From positions 1 through 28,675 of the forward strand of contig JWZX01002768.1 of NCBI GenBank assembly GCA_001275005.1: 28,675 bases of DNA, given 5' to 3'. Shown one piece after another: positions 9,643-18,751 of the stretch. Each line of letters begins with the position of its first letter. Positions within the stretch are counted from its first letter, which is position 1. This DNA is from Chrysochromulina tobinii. Taxonomy: Eukaryota > Haptophyta > Prymnesiales > Chrysochromulinaceae. Below the pieces are notes generated by a model. That model did no database searches. It saw nothing but the letters and a program-made list of their open reading frames with translations, and was not told the DNA's origin. The position numbers and the translations under genes were made by a program.

Positions 9643-10989
9643 TCAACCAGACCCAGGCAAGCCATCGAATCCTTTGCCCAAGGCGCCCATCCGATCGTGC
9701 GCGATGAAGACGCCCTCGCTGATGTTGACGTCGTGAATCTTGCATAGCCTCGGACGCACCACGAGGGGCCGTCTCGACGCAAAACCGGGCGGCGCATCCT
9801 TGCACTTGTCCGCCCAGTGGATGTTGACCATGAAGACGGCGCGAGTGTTCACGAGGTGCTTGCGCCATCCGTTATCGCGCACACACTGCTCGCGCGGCAT
9901 CCAGGAGTTGAAGCACGTCACCTTGTACGCATTCTGCGCCGACCTCCAGTGCATGCTCCCGAACGTGTGCACCTCCGCCATCGGGGCCGAGTGCAGGAGG
10001 TCAAACAGGTCTTCATGCGGACCGGGTCGCGCCGCGGCCGACCACGAACCACGAGCACGGGCCACGATTGTCGGCCGTGCGAAGATGAGATGCTCGTCCA
10101 AGTCGAGAGTGAGGGCCCACGCAAACTTCTCATGTGCAGCCCGATGCACGCAGTCGTTGTTCGCCCAATTTTGGCCACGCTGATGAATGCGTAGAGCGTT
10201 CACCCATTCCATACAGAGCAGCGTCACGTGCGGGTGCACGCCTACGGCCAGTGTGCGGGCGGGTGAGCCCCCGCCGCACCTCGTCAGGTAGATGAAGGCA
10301 TGCGAGACGCCACGCGCAGCGTGATAGTCGAGCAGGTCCCAGACAGCGAATGCACTCACCTCATTGTAAAGAGGGGCGACGCACAGCGCAATGCTGCCAT
10401 GAACGCTGCTTCTCGATCCACTCAGGCTGCTCGGGCTGCTCGGGCTGCTCGGGCTGCTCGGGCTGCCTGTGTGAAGAGGAGCACGATTAAACTCATGTGT
10501 GGCCACATGATCCGTTGGCACTGCCGCCGTCGGGCATATCATGACGAATACATTCGTCGAGAGCACGTATGTATTCGCCATGATTTGCACATATGCAGCG
10601 GCGTCCACGGCCTGCGTCCGGCACGCTGGTGAGTGGTCGATGGGTTGCTCAGCAGCGTAGACGTGCACTTCCCAAGGTGGCACGAGATGCACGCTATGCG
10701 GGGTCGTATGGACCAGTCTGGCAGCGGGAGGCCTCGGAGCGCCGCTGCAGACGTGCTGCAGCTTGCAAGATGGCATTAGTGTGTGATTGCTCTGCCGACT
10801 GCGCGCTGGTGCGATGACATAGCTCTGGCAGCGTGGCTCAGCTAAGCATAACAACTTGCAATAGTGCTCGGCGCTGCGGTTAGAAGCGGGCTTGAGGCTG
10901 CCTATGGCAACTAGGTGCTTCGGCCCGAGGCTGGGCCAATTTGGGAACATCACGAGTGGCAAGACTTCTTCTGTAGGGAGGCAGGCCAT
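9643..10989 (-). CDS. GT92 (DUF23)-type glycosyltransferase with N-terminal PAN/apple-like region
   Basis: The gene encodes 448 residues from the first ATG (10987-10989). Codons upstream to 11052 stay open (GCFFPVVGCGILQVV) and could supply a signal anchor if a non-ATG start or an upstream exon is used. Residues about 40-82 have a PAN/apple-like Cys pattern (YCKLLCLAEPRCQSY ... CKLQHVC). A Ser-Pro-Ser linker encoded by 9-bp repeats sits at about 176-190. Residues about 200-425 fit the GT92 family: ALCVAPLYNE at the start, LLDYHAARGVSHAFIY, NNDC at 277-280, and the metal-binding DLDE at 296-299. The C-terminal RPRLCKIHDVNI is duplicated downstream (9499-9641). GT92 enzymes are typically Golgi beta-1,4-galactosyltransferases; the acceptor here is unknown. 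Confidence 0.8.
   Translation of the reverse strand: MACLPTEEVLPLVMFPNWPSLGPKHLVAIGSLKPASNRSAEHYCKLLCLAEPRCQSYVIAPARSRQSNHTLMPSCKLQHVCSGAPRPPAARLVHTTPHSVHLVPPWEVHVYAAEQPIDHSPACRTQAVDAAAYVQIMANTYVLSTNVFVMICPTAAVPTDHVATHEFNRAPLHTGSPSSPSSPSSPSSLSGSRSSVHGSIALCVAPLYNEVSAFAVWDLLDYHAARGVSHAFIYLTRCGGGSPARTLAVGVHPHVTLLCMEWVNALRIHQRGQNWANNDCVHRAAHEKFAWALTLDLDEHLIFARPTIVARARGSWSAAARPGPHEDLFDLLHSAPMAEVHTFGSMHWRSAQNAYKVTCFNSWMPREQCVRDNGWRKHLVNTRAVFMVNIHWADKCKDAPPGFASRRPLVVRPRLCKIHDVNISEGVFIAHDRMGALGKGFDGLPGSG
9718..9862 (-). repeat. Parent copy of the about 145-bp direct repeat in the GT92-like gene
   Basis: This coding segment (about residues 376-424, HLVNTRAVFMVNIHWADKC onward) is repeated at 9499-9641. 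The spacing is about 220-221 bases, not a multiple of three. Confidence 0.8.
10424..10466 (-). repeat. 9-bp tandem repeat encoding a Ser-Ser-Pro linker
   Basis: About five copies of GGCTGCTCG on the plus strand encode repeated SSP in the linker before the GT92 catalytic domain. The repeat is expected to vary in copy number. Confidence 0.75.
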
Positions 10990-11129
10990 GACAACCTGTA
11001 GAATTCCGCAACCAACCACGGGAAAAAAACACCCGGGGAGGAATCGGGACACGGACGGGCTTTGCGGTTATTTGCGCACGAAAATCTGCTCTTTCGACGC
11101 AGCACTTTTCACGGGTCTCTTCACGCCCA
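10990..11129. promoter_or_regulatory. Short divergent upstream region of the GT92-like and SMP genes
   Basis: Only 140 bases separate the two divergent ATGs, so core promoters and 5' untranslated regions probably overlap or are very short. No TATA box is evident; an A run followed by CACCCGGGG lies at 11022-11037. Confidence 0.45.
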
Positions 11130-13598
11130 ATGCCGCCGGCCGTCCTTGGGACAGTCCGGGCGCGTGACTCGTCCAGCCCACCAGATGACGAGGCCGGGCT
11201 GCCGTGGCACGTGATCCTCGCAGCCATCGCAATTTACCTGCTCGGCCGAGCCGAATGGCATTGGCTGTACATCCTGCCAGTGCTGTGGCTGCTCAAGTGC
11301 GCCGAGGATCAGCGACGGCGAAGGCTCTGGAACCGGCTGTACGCGACTGCAAGCGCTGCCGTCGCATCGGTCAACACATCTGAGAGCGTCACGTGGCTCA
11401 ACCAGATCTTCCGCGCCGTTTGGCAGATGTACGAGCGGCCGATAGGAAGGTATGCGCTGGCCATCCTACAAACCAAGGTGAACCAGAACATCCCGAAACG
11501 CATCGGCGTGACGGCGGTGACGCTCAAATCCTTCTCCTTTGGAGCTGTCGAGGCACGCAGATCCGATGGTCGATTCCGAATTGCGCCAGTCATCCTTGAG
11601 AACGTGTACATGGTCGACAAGCGCGTTGAGCCGTCGCGTGACCCACTCAAGGAGAAGATTCGGTACCTGTTTCGCTCGGACGTGCGCTGGCAGACGGGCC
11701 CGTCGAGCAAGCTACTCGAGCTCGCCATCAAGCATCGCCTCGTGCCCTTTGACACCGTCGACGTAGAAGTGAGCGATCTGATGCTCGAGGGTACTCTCGA
11801 AATTGAGTTCGTCTACATGCGCTCGTACCCATGGCTCTGCCACGTGGCGTTCTCCTTTGTACAGCCGCCTTCCGTCCACTTCAAGCTCTCTCTGGGCGCC
11901 TCGCTCAATGCGCTGGACCTGATGCCCAAGCTGCGCAGCTGGCTGGACGATCTCATCGAGAGCACGCTCACAGAGACGATGGTCGGTGACAACAAGTACA
12001 CCATCCCGCTCTTCGAGTGGTACGGAGAGGATCAAGATAAAGAGTCGCCCGAGCGACAGGCCAGCCGCCCCTCGGCTTCGCACCCTAACGGGCCGAGCGC
12101 CGCCGGCGCTGCTGGCATCCGCGCGCGCAGTGCTCCGCGCGGCCGCGAGCGCGAGCGCGCCCCTCCCTTGCGACCAGAGGGCCCCTCACCCATGCCTCCG
12201 ACGCACGCTGCGAACGTGGCAGCCCAGGCTGGACATTATGGGAGCAGTGGCGGCACTGGAGTGCTTCGACCCGAGGCGGCGCGCTCCGCCCACGCGGCCG
12301 CACTCGGGCACACTGGCGTCGCCAACGCATCGTCTTCACAACGCTGGGCTGCAGGGCAAGCCGAGGTGGCTGACGGCGAGCGACGACGGCATCGCACGGG
12401 CGGCTCGGGCTCGCCACCAACCGTTGGTGCCAGTCCACAGCGCCGCTCGGCCGCCACCAAGAAGCATGCTGCCAATGGGTGTGGCGCCGGCCCAGCGGCT
12501 GTCGAGGTGATGTCTGAATCAGCCTTCTTCGGGAGTGATGGCCTCGACGGCGCTAGTGAGGCAACGACGGTTGGGGTACCGGGCCTCTGGAGCCGCGACA
12601 GCATCGGAGTCGAACGCACACCGATCGCCACGTATCTGAACGATGAGCAAACGGGCGACGTGCTGGCCACGTGGGCGAGCGAGCGCCCCCCTGAGACACC
12701 CGAGCCTTACCGGGGCATCGGCAGCACTGGCATATGCGGCGGCAGCTTATGTAGCCTTTTGGGGGTGCAACCGCCGCCCTCTCCGACGAACCTTAAGGTG
12801 TCCCCCTTAAACAATGCGAGGGACCTCGCGCGTGCCTCGCCTGGGGACATCGCCGCCGCTGCTGCCGCCGCCCAGGCGATGACGCCCAGGCAGCCGTTAC
12901 CGCGGACGGCGACAGTCGCCACGCCCGACTCGGCCACTTGGAGCGCGGGCATTGGCTCCGCCTTTGCCAGCGCAGCCGCAGCGGCGGCAGCGGCGGCCGG
13001 CTACCAGATGGCGTGGCACGACGACCGTCCGGAGTGGATCCTGGACCCTCAGTTGCTGCGCGCGGCGAGGGCCGAAGAGATGGCGCGGGGTGCCGTTGGC
13101 GAGCTCATCGTGCACCTGACGCACGTGGCGGGGCTCGTGCTTGACAGGCCGAGTCGCCTCGCCTCTTCGCTGGGACCCTTTCTCGCCGCGAGTCTCTACG
13201 TGCACCTTGCCGTCGGCGATGGTGCCGAGCAGCGGGGCAAGCTGCTCAGCGCCAGTGCGGTGCATGCCGCCGCCAGCGGCGGTACGAGCGGCACGACGCC
13301 CAGTCGCGGTGCCGATGCCGACGCCATCTCCGCAGCGGAGGCGGAGGGCCACTTCGTAGTCAACCAATCGGAGTCATGCTTTCGGCTCTGCGTGCACGAC
13401 TCGCTCACGCAGAAGCTGCGCATGCGTCTGAGCATCAAGGAGATTGCCGTCGAGCTCAAGGAGCTTGGGAGTGCCGAGCTCGCGCTCGCCGCGCTTCGCG
13501 TCAACGTGCCGGCATTGCACGCAGTGCCGCTGCCCCTTGCTGGCAGACAGGAGCCGGCGATGATCCACCTGCAGGTCACCTTTCGATTGCTCACGTAA
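11130..13598 (+). CDS. Extended-synaptotagmin-like protein: TM hairpin, SMP domain, C2-like domain
   Basis: This single-exon gene encodes 822 residues from ATG 11130. Residues about 23-57 form a hydrophobic hairpin (LPWHVILAAIAIYLLG and WLYILPVLWLLKC), the usual ER anchor of this family. Residues about 83-297 match the SMP lipid-transfer domain: ESVTWLNQIFRAVWQMY, the IGVTAVTLKSFSFG strand, LEGTLEIEFVYMRSYPWLCH, and YTIPLF at the end. A loop insertion near 165-205 is longer than usual. Residues 300-645 are low-complexity and probably disordered. Residues about 655-821 resemble a C2 domain (GELIVHLTHVAGL ... LYVHLAVGD ... CFRLCVHDSL ... LRMRL), but the calcium-binding aspartates are not evident. 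The likely role is to tether ER to plasma membrane or another organelle and move glycerolipids between them. The SMP call is strong and the C2 call moderate. Confidence 0.85.
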   Translation: MPPAVLGTVRARDSSSPPDDEAGLPWHVILAAIAIYLLGRAEWHWLYILPVLWLLKCAEDQRRRRLWNRLYATASAAVASVNTSESVTWLNQIFRAVWQMYERPIGRYALAILQTKVNQNIPKRIGVTAVTLKSFSFGAVEARRSDGRFRIAPVILENVYMVDKRVEPSRDPLKEKIRYLFRSDVRWQTGPSSKLLELAIKHRLVPFDTVDVEVSDLMLEGTLEIEFVYMRSYPWLCHVAFSFVQPPSVHFKLSLGASLNALDLMPKLRSWLDDLIESTLTETMVGDNKYTIPLFEWYGEDQDKESPERQASRPSASHPNGPSAAGAAGIRARSAPRGRERERAPPLRPEGPSPMPPTHAANVAAQAGHYGSSGGTGVLRPEAARSAHAAALGHTGVANASSSQRWAAGQAEVADGERRRHRTGGSGSPPTVGASPQRRSAATKKHAANGCGAGPAAVEVMSESAFFGSDGLDGASEATTVGVPGLWSRDSIGVERTPIATYLNDEQTGDVLATWASERPPETPEPYRGIGSTGICGGSLCSLLGVQPPPSPTNLKVSPLNNARDLARASPGDIAAAAAAAQAMTPRQPLPRTATVATPDSATWSAGIGSAFASAAAAAAAAAGYQMAWHDDRPEWILDPQLLRAARAEEMARGAVGELIVHLTHVAGLVLDRPSRLASSLGPFLAASLYVHLAVGDGAEQRGKLLSASAVHAAASGGTSGTTPSRGADADAISAAEAEGHFVVNQSESCFRLCVHDSLTQKLRMRLSIKEIAVELKELGSAELALAALRVNVPALHAVPLPLAGRQEPAMIHLQVTFRLLT

Positions 13599-13621
13599 AG
13601 ATGATGCTCACGTAAAGATGA
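13588..13621 (+). repeat. Perfect 17-bp tandem duplication spanning a stop codon
   Basis: The unit TGCTCACGTAAAGATGA occurs twice in a row. The TAA inside the first copy is the stop codon of the SMP protein. Confidence 0.9.
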
Positions 13622-14320
13622 TCCACTTGTTATCAATCTTTGGCTGCATCGGGGCCGCCACGCGCTCCCGCTCTCGCCGCCCAAACGTCGATTTCCTCTC
13701 GCGCGTGCGCTCACCGTGCACGTCGTACTCAACCGCTAGCCAGCGGGGTGTACTGTGAACGGTATGCCCCACCGGCGGTTCACGCGGCCGAGCGGCTGCA
13801 GCCAGGCAGTCGCGTGTCTGGCTCGGAGAGGAGACGAGAGTCAACCGTCACTACCATTACGTGACGTTGTATTCTTCGTCGGGAATCATCGCTTAACGCG
13901 ATATCCGGCCGATACGCGATAGGGAGAATCGTCAACGCGTAATCGGTAATGGCATTATCCGATCGGCATTACCCGTAATCGCGGCACGTGAATGGATCGC
14001 GGCTAACGCTATGTCGTCCGGAGGTTTACCTACATCCGGTTTAGTATGTATTATAGTGGCAATTTTGGGAAAATGGCCGTAAAATGGCCGTTTCGGATCG
14101 AGTTTCGGATCGCGTTCGGTTTGCGATCGGACGCTTGCCGGGAACGCCGCCGCCCCCCGCCGGGTCCGCGCGCGTGCCGCGCGTGCGGCCGTGTGCGCGG
14201 CAGCGGGCGGGATCGCGCCGGGGAGGACTGCACAGGGTTGTTCGCTTGGAAGCTCTGAATGCACTTGCGCTATAGGGATTCTTCTGTTTGCGATAATGTC
14301 GTGGGGCACACACACGAGCA
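13599..14320. other. Intergenic spacer between convergent genes
   Basis: This 722-base spacer joins two gene 3' ends. It contains the 17-bp duplication at its start, a stretch of related TAATC/GGTAATG words around 13935-13980, an 11-bp perfect tandem repeat AAAATGGCCGT at 14070-14091, and two TTTCGGATCG words at 14091 and 14103. A GC-rich block at about 14130-14230 follows. No gene is supported. Confidence 0.55.
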
Positions 14321-15634
14321 TCACCGCCGTAGCTTGGAAGAGGCGAATGCAGGCAGGGTGGAGAGGTAAGGAGCAACTGGCGGCCCCGCCCCCGCTGGCC
14401 GCGTTGCCGCAGCGTGCCTGTTGTAAGCAGCCGCACGGCGGCGCCTGCCCTGACCCAAGGTGTGCACGTACCACGTGAGCATCGCGGCGGCGACGGCGTG
14501 TTGGCGCTCAGGCTTTCGCCCTGCACGTCTGCCCCTCAAGCCGACCCTCCCATCGCCACCCTCACCAGCACTGCCCTCGGTTGCGCCGTCATCGGAATCG
14601 GCCTCGTCGGCGTCGCTCCTCGGATCGGCAGCGCGCCCCAGCACGCGCCCGGTGCGCCGCACGAGCTCCTCGTACTTGCGCTCGCTCTCATCGAGGCTCG
14701 CGCTCAGGTTGCGCAGCTCGTGCAGCAGGTTCTGGATGCGAGCCGCCTCAGCCTGCTGCTCGAGGAGTAGCGACTCGATTGGTTCGGTCGCCGCGTCGCG
14801 CAATGCCGCCTTGGCCGCATGCGTGCGCTCCGCCTGCTGCCGCTGCGCCACGATAAGCGCCTCGACTTCGGCACGGAGGGTGTCCACCTCTGCCTCCGCA
14901 GCCATGCACCGCTCCTCAAGCTCGGCGCGCTGCTCGAGGAGCGCCGTCGCCCCCTCCTCTTGAGCGAGGTGCACCGCCTCGACGGCGGCCGCAGCGGCCG
15001 ATGCGGCTGCGCGCTCGGCTGTCACGGCACGTGCGAGTGCGTCTTTCAGCTCGGCCTCGGCGCGGCTGACCGCATCGCCCAGCACTCGCTGGCCAGCCTC
15101 GAGCTCGCGCCGGAGCTTGGCGGCTGCACGTCGTTCCGAGGACGCGTCCGCCTCCATCTGGCTGGCCGCGACCTGCGCATTGGCTTCTATCGCGTTGGCG
15201 CGCTCGACCGCCGCCTGCAGCCTGGTATCTGCCTGTCTGCGTGCCTCCGCCTCGCTTGCAGCGACTGCACCAGCATGTGTGGCTGCGCGCTTCAGCTCAG
15301 CCACCTCCTTCTCCGCGGCCACCGCCCTTGTGATCGCTTCTTCGAACGCCACATCTTTAGCAGCGCGCGCTTCGGCGTCCGCAGCCGCGGACCTAGCCTG
15401 GGTCGTGGCAGCTGCGAGTGCAGATGCGAAAGCAGCTGCTGCATGTGGTGGCAACTTGCGTGGCGACAGCTCGAGCAGAGACGCAGGTGGTGCTGGCGGC
15501 GACGGTGGCAGCTGCCACTCCTTTATTCGTGGGCTCTGCGGCGGCGAGGGGTTAATGGTGGAGGTCACTGCTGCCACCGCTGCAGCCGACTCCAGCTCAA
15601 GGCGGCGGCGGCGGGCGCGCTCCAGGTTGCTCAT
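14321..15634 (-). CDS. Coiled-coil protein of unknown function
   Basis: The gene encodes 437 residues from the first ATG (15632-15634, MSNLERARRRRLELE); open codons continue upstream to 15706 without another ATG. A Pro/Ser-rich segment (about 27-62) precedes a long Ala/Glu/Arg-rich heptad region at about 70-320 (for example EEAITRAVAAEKEVAELKR and AEVDTLRAEVEALIVAQRQQ), predicted to be a coiled coil. An acidic Ser/Asp/Gly stretch follows, then a basic tail with MLTWYVHTLGQ and RRRRAAAYNRH. No enzyme motif, signal peptide or membrane segment is seen. A cytoskeletal or structural role is only a guess. The alanine bias means database hits would be unreliable. Confidence 0.72.
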   Translation of the reverse strand: MSNLERARRRRLELESAAAVAAVTSTINPSPPQSPRIKEWQLPPSPPAPPASLLELSPRKLPPHAAAAFASALAAATTQARSAAADAEARAAKDVAFEEAITRAVAAEKEVAELKRAATHAGAVAASEAEARRQADTRLQAAVERANAIEANAQVAASQMEADASSERRAAAKLRRELEAGQRVLGDAVSRAEAELKDALARAVTAERAAASAAAAAVEAVHLAQEEGATALLEQRAELEERCMAAEAEVDTLRAEVEALIVAQRQQAERTHAAKAALRDAATEPIESLLLEQQAEAARIQNLLHELRNLSASLDESERKYEELVRRTGRVLGRAADPRSDADEADSDDGATEGSAGEGGDGRVGLRGRRAGRKPERQHAVAAAMLTWYVHTLGQGRRRRAAAYNRHAAATRPAGAGPPVAPYLSTLPAFASSKLRR

Positions 15635-16065
15635 ACACACAGAGCGACAGAGGGTCTCCAGAAAGTGTGAACTGGCTGTGAACTTGGCCGGCCCGCTAAA
15701 AACCAAGTGTTAACTTTGCGCGAACACTCTCTTGCTTTGGCACGCGCGTGTCGCCCGATGAGTGCGACAGGCTCGCGACTCGATGTCTCGAACCATGGTT
15801 TGGGCCGCGCCCGCCCCTGTGCGGTGCCTATCTGTATCTCCCGCGTCGCGCTCCGCTTAGCGCTTGCCTCCGATCACCGATGGCCGTGTGCATGTCGCCT
15901 TAAGGAAAAAATACTAAAAAATCGCGCGTTTTTCTACACCGGGGCGTGTGAATCCGGTGTCTTGGGTGTCGAATTCTAAACATTGGCTGTGAATGGAAGT
16001 AATCTGCAACCAAAACTGAACTATCATCGAAACTAATCATGCAGTGTGTACACAGTGCCTTTCGC
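15635..16065. other. Intergenic spacer, no gene seen
   Basis: This 431-base spacer lies between two minus-strand genes. It includes an AT-rich stretch at about 15901-15935 and a short inverted repeat, CACCGG ... CCGGTG, at about 15939-15961, in the 3' region of the upstream gene. No further feature is seen. Confidence 0.5.
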
Positions 16066-18423
16066 TCAAACATTGGCGGCATGCGCTAGCGCGTGTGCTT
16101 GCCAGGCACTGAGGTGCGCCGGAAGGCGTACTCCGCGATACGGGTAGCTAACTATCTGGCGACCGTGCTCAGCGGCCGAACCCGTCGTAGGCGGCAGCGA
16201 ACTCCTCTGCCACTGCTCGAGCGCGTGCGGCGGCTGCGACGGCTCACGCATCGAGGTCAGCTGGACCGGCGTGCGGATGGCGCTCCATCCAAAGCGCGAG
16301 CTCGGCGCATCATCCGGTAGGTACGCGGCAGCGACGGTCGAGCGGCGCGGCGGCGCGTACGTCTTGAGCACCGCATCCGCTGGCGCGAGAAGCCGCTCTT
16401 GCCACGTCATCCGGCTGTCCCACGGCGCCGTGGCGGGCAGCTCGTTCTCAACTGCCGCCTCCGACTGGATCAGCTTCTCCGCCGCCTGCGCGCGCAGCAC
16501 CTCGGGTAGATCGGCACGCAGCAGCACCTGCTCGTACTCGTAAGCAGCGAGCCGCGGCTCGTGCGCCTTGAGCGCCATGTTGGCGGCCGATAGCTGTGCG
16601 GCGACTGAGTGGGAGCGCTCATAAGCACATTGAAAGTGGACACGCGCGGCCGCATATTCGCCGCGCTCGTTGGACTGATGGCCACGCAGCATGAGCTCCG
16701 CAGTCGTCAACCCGTTTTTGGCATCCACCTCTTCGGTCTCGTCGTCCTTTTCGTGCAAAGGACCTACCTCCGCCGCTTGAAGGTCGTCTGCAACGCTCTC
16801 CATGCGCCGACGAAATTGGCGCCCATCGGGTGGGCTCTGACGAAACTGGCGCCCATTGAATGGGCTTTGAAAGGCTTGGCGCGTCGTCGGCTCCTTGACG
16901 GCAACGGCCGCCGTCGGCGGCCGTGGAAGCTGCTGCAGCGTGAGTTCGAGGATGCGTGGGAGGTTAATGAACCATTCCATCACGCGCGCGCTCGGCTCAG
17001 CGAGCGGGCTAGGCCACAGGGGCAGCTCCTGTGGGGCGATGCGCACCAGCGCCGTCTGTGCATGCACCTTTTTCCAGCGCTTGGAGTCGGCCGCCGAGCC
17101 GCCGCGCTCCATGCGCAGCAATGGGGAGCTCTGATGGAGTTCCGTCCATGGCTGCGGGCTATCCCACACACTGCAGGTGGGCGCGGGAGTTGTCGTGCAC
17201 GCGGGGATGCCAGCTGAAGCGGCCACGGCGGCCGCGTTCGCAACCGCGCGGGTCGCTGCCTCCGCCGCCTCGCACCTGAGCTGAGAAGTACTCCATTTGA
17301 GCTGAGAGGCGGGGTACTCGCTCTTTTGGCGGGAACTCGCCTCCTCGGCGCGCAGACTACCGAGCACCTCCTCCACCACGGCCGCAGCGCAACGAGCGCC
17401 TGCCGCCGATGCGATCGCCTCCTCGAGCATCGTGGTCCCCTCGAGCATCGTGGTCCGCGCCACGCGCCCATCAAGCAGCAGTTCGCGTACCAGAGGGCGG
17501 GCGGGCGGCGGCGGGTCCGATTTGCGCCGCACCCAGTCGAAGCTCCCATCCGCGCGCCGCGTTGGCACGTACACCCCCGCCCTCACGCGACCGTTACACG
17601 AGAGGCCGCGGCCGTCGTCGACGTCGTTGCGTGGTGATTGCGGAGCAGGAGCATGCGGCGGACTCTCGAGAAGAAGAAGCGCCTGCGGCACGGCTGGCTG
17701 CGCAAGGGCTGGCTGTGTCCAGGCTGCCTGTGCCGTCGCCGTGCGTCCTGCGGCCGCGCGTGCCAGAGATGCCTGCGCTGCATTCGCCCTCATGTTGACG
17801 GCAGTGGCAGGCTGCGAGCGAGCCGAGATCGATTTGCCAGTGAAGCCCCGCCCACGTTGGTACGAAGCGCCGCGCGAGATGGCGATGCTGACGCCATCGT
17901 CGCCTTCGTACACGCTCTCGCCCTCGTAACCGCCGTCTGCGTTGGTCGTGGATTGAGCGCGGTCGATGGCCTCATCGGCATGGCCGGTTGAGGACTGAAT
18001 GGTGGCGGAGGTCTTGGCGTCGGATATTTTCGAGCCTCTCGATGCCGCCGTAGCCTCGGTCATCGCAGCAGGTTGTGCAGCAGTGGCCGTGGAGGTGCTC
18101 GCGCCAGTCGGTGCGGTAACTGCAGGTGAGTGCACGCGCGAGTTCGCCGCGCGCCGAAGCGCATCCGCGCGAATCTTGGACGCGAGACTGAAACTCTCCT
18201 CCTCAAAGGCCAGGAGGGTGCGTGCCTCGAGCGCCTTGCGCTGCTGCTGCGTGAGAACGGCGTACTCTCGTGGGTAGTCCGCCCGGTGCCGTGGCTCCGG
18301 ATGCTTGTAGGTGGAGATTGGCTGGTCATTCTCCGATGGTCCGCCTGAGGAAACTCCGGGCGTGCTGATGGCCGCAGCGACTGCAGCGGATGATGTCGGC
18401 CGATATTGAAGCGTCGTTTTCAT
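16066..18423 (-). CDS. Low-complexity protein with C-terminal TPR-like region
   Basis: The gene encodes 785 residues from the first ATG (18421-18423, MKTTLQYRPTS); the frame stays open to 18495 without an ATG. The first two thirds are Ala/Ser/Thr-rich and probably disordered, with a few ordered islands (YPREYAVLTQQQRKALEART; RAGVYVPTRRADGSFDWVRR). Residues about 567-640 (LRGHQSNERGEYAAARVHFQ, then SHSVAAQLSAANMALK and LAAYEYEQVLLRA) have the spacing of two or three tetratricopeptide-like helical pairs. The C-terminus is Pro/Arg-rich. Two small internal tandem repeats are present, at 16809-16868 and about 17422-17457. No catalytic motif is recognised. The gene call rests on frame length and the TPR-like part; function is unknown. 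Confidence 0.7.
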   Translation of the reverse strand: MKTTLQYRPTSSAAVAAAISTPGVSSGGPSENDQPISTYKHPEPRHRADYPREYAVLTQQQRKALEARTLLAFEEESFSLASKIRADALRRAANSRVHSPAVTAPTGASTSTATAAQPAAMTEATAASRGSKISDAKTSATIQSSTGHADEAIDRAQSTTNADGGYEGESVYEGDDGVSIAISRGASYQRGRGFTGKSISARSQPATAVNMRANAAQASLARAAAGRTATAQAAWTQPALAQPAVPQALLLLESPPHAPAPQSPRNDVDDGRGLSCNGRVRAGVYVPTRRADGSFDWVRRKSDPPPPARPLVRELLLDGRVARTTMLEGTTMLEEAIASAAGARCAAAVVEEVLGSLRAEEASSRQKSEYPASQLKWSTSQLRCEAAEAATRAVANAAAVAASAGIPACTTTPAPTCSVWDSPQPWTELHQSSPLLRMERGGSAADSKRWKKVHAQTALVRIAPQELPLWPSPLAEPSARVMEWFINLPRILELTLQQLPRPPTAAVAVKEPTTRQAFQSPFNGRQFRQSPPDGRQFRRRMESVADDLQAAEVGPLHEKDDETEEVDAKNGLTTAELMLRGHQSNERGEYAAARVHFQCAYERSHSVAAQLSAANMALKAHEPRLAAYEYEQVLLRADLPEVLRAQAAEKLIQSEAAVENELPATAPWDSRMTWQERLLAPADAVLKTYAPPRRSTVAAAYLPDDAPSSRFGWSAIRTPVQLTSMREPSQPPHALEQWQRSSLPPTTGSAAEHGRQIVSYPYRGVRLPAHLSAWQAHALAHAANV
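16809..16868 (-). repeat. 30-bp tandem duplication within the TPR-like gene
   Basis: Two adjacent 30-bp units, differing at five positions, encode QSPFNGRQFR and QSPPDGRQFR. Confidence 0.8.
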
Positions 18424-18751
18424 GGAAACCCAGCTCGACTCGCACACCGCCACCCCGGACCAGACTATCGGATCGGGTCGTGGCGCGATCGGCACTCAGG
18501 AATAAGGAACACAAACACACATGTGATGACGCATGCAATCGAAGCTCACAGGGATGCGTGATCCGTGGATGCTGACTTTCTCGCGCGTGCACGAGTCCCT
18601 ACGTTGGAAGCGGTACCACACAGCCACATCTTGTACGACAAGCAGCATCTCGACTGCATCTCGTGTTCGGGGCCCGCATGCGCCATCTCGCGAAAAGTAC
18701 GCTACGAGTCGCGGGTTCTGCTGGCAGCGCGGCCCGCGCACGATTCGTGGA
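18424..18751. other. Spacer between two minus-strand genes
   Basis: This 328-base spacer holds the 5' region of the TPR-like gene and the 3' region of the MRH-like gene. I see no gene or repeat in it. Confidence 0.5.

Noticed and set aside
9315-9797. 160-residue minus-strand frame as an independent gene
   Set aside because: It is produced by the truncated duplicate of the GT92 C-terminus read through its flanks; there is no catalytic part.
15117-15713. 198-residue Ala/Ser-rich plus-strand frame
   Set aside because: It is antisense to the coiled-coil gene. Heptad-rich coding on one strand gives long open frames on the other.
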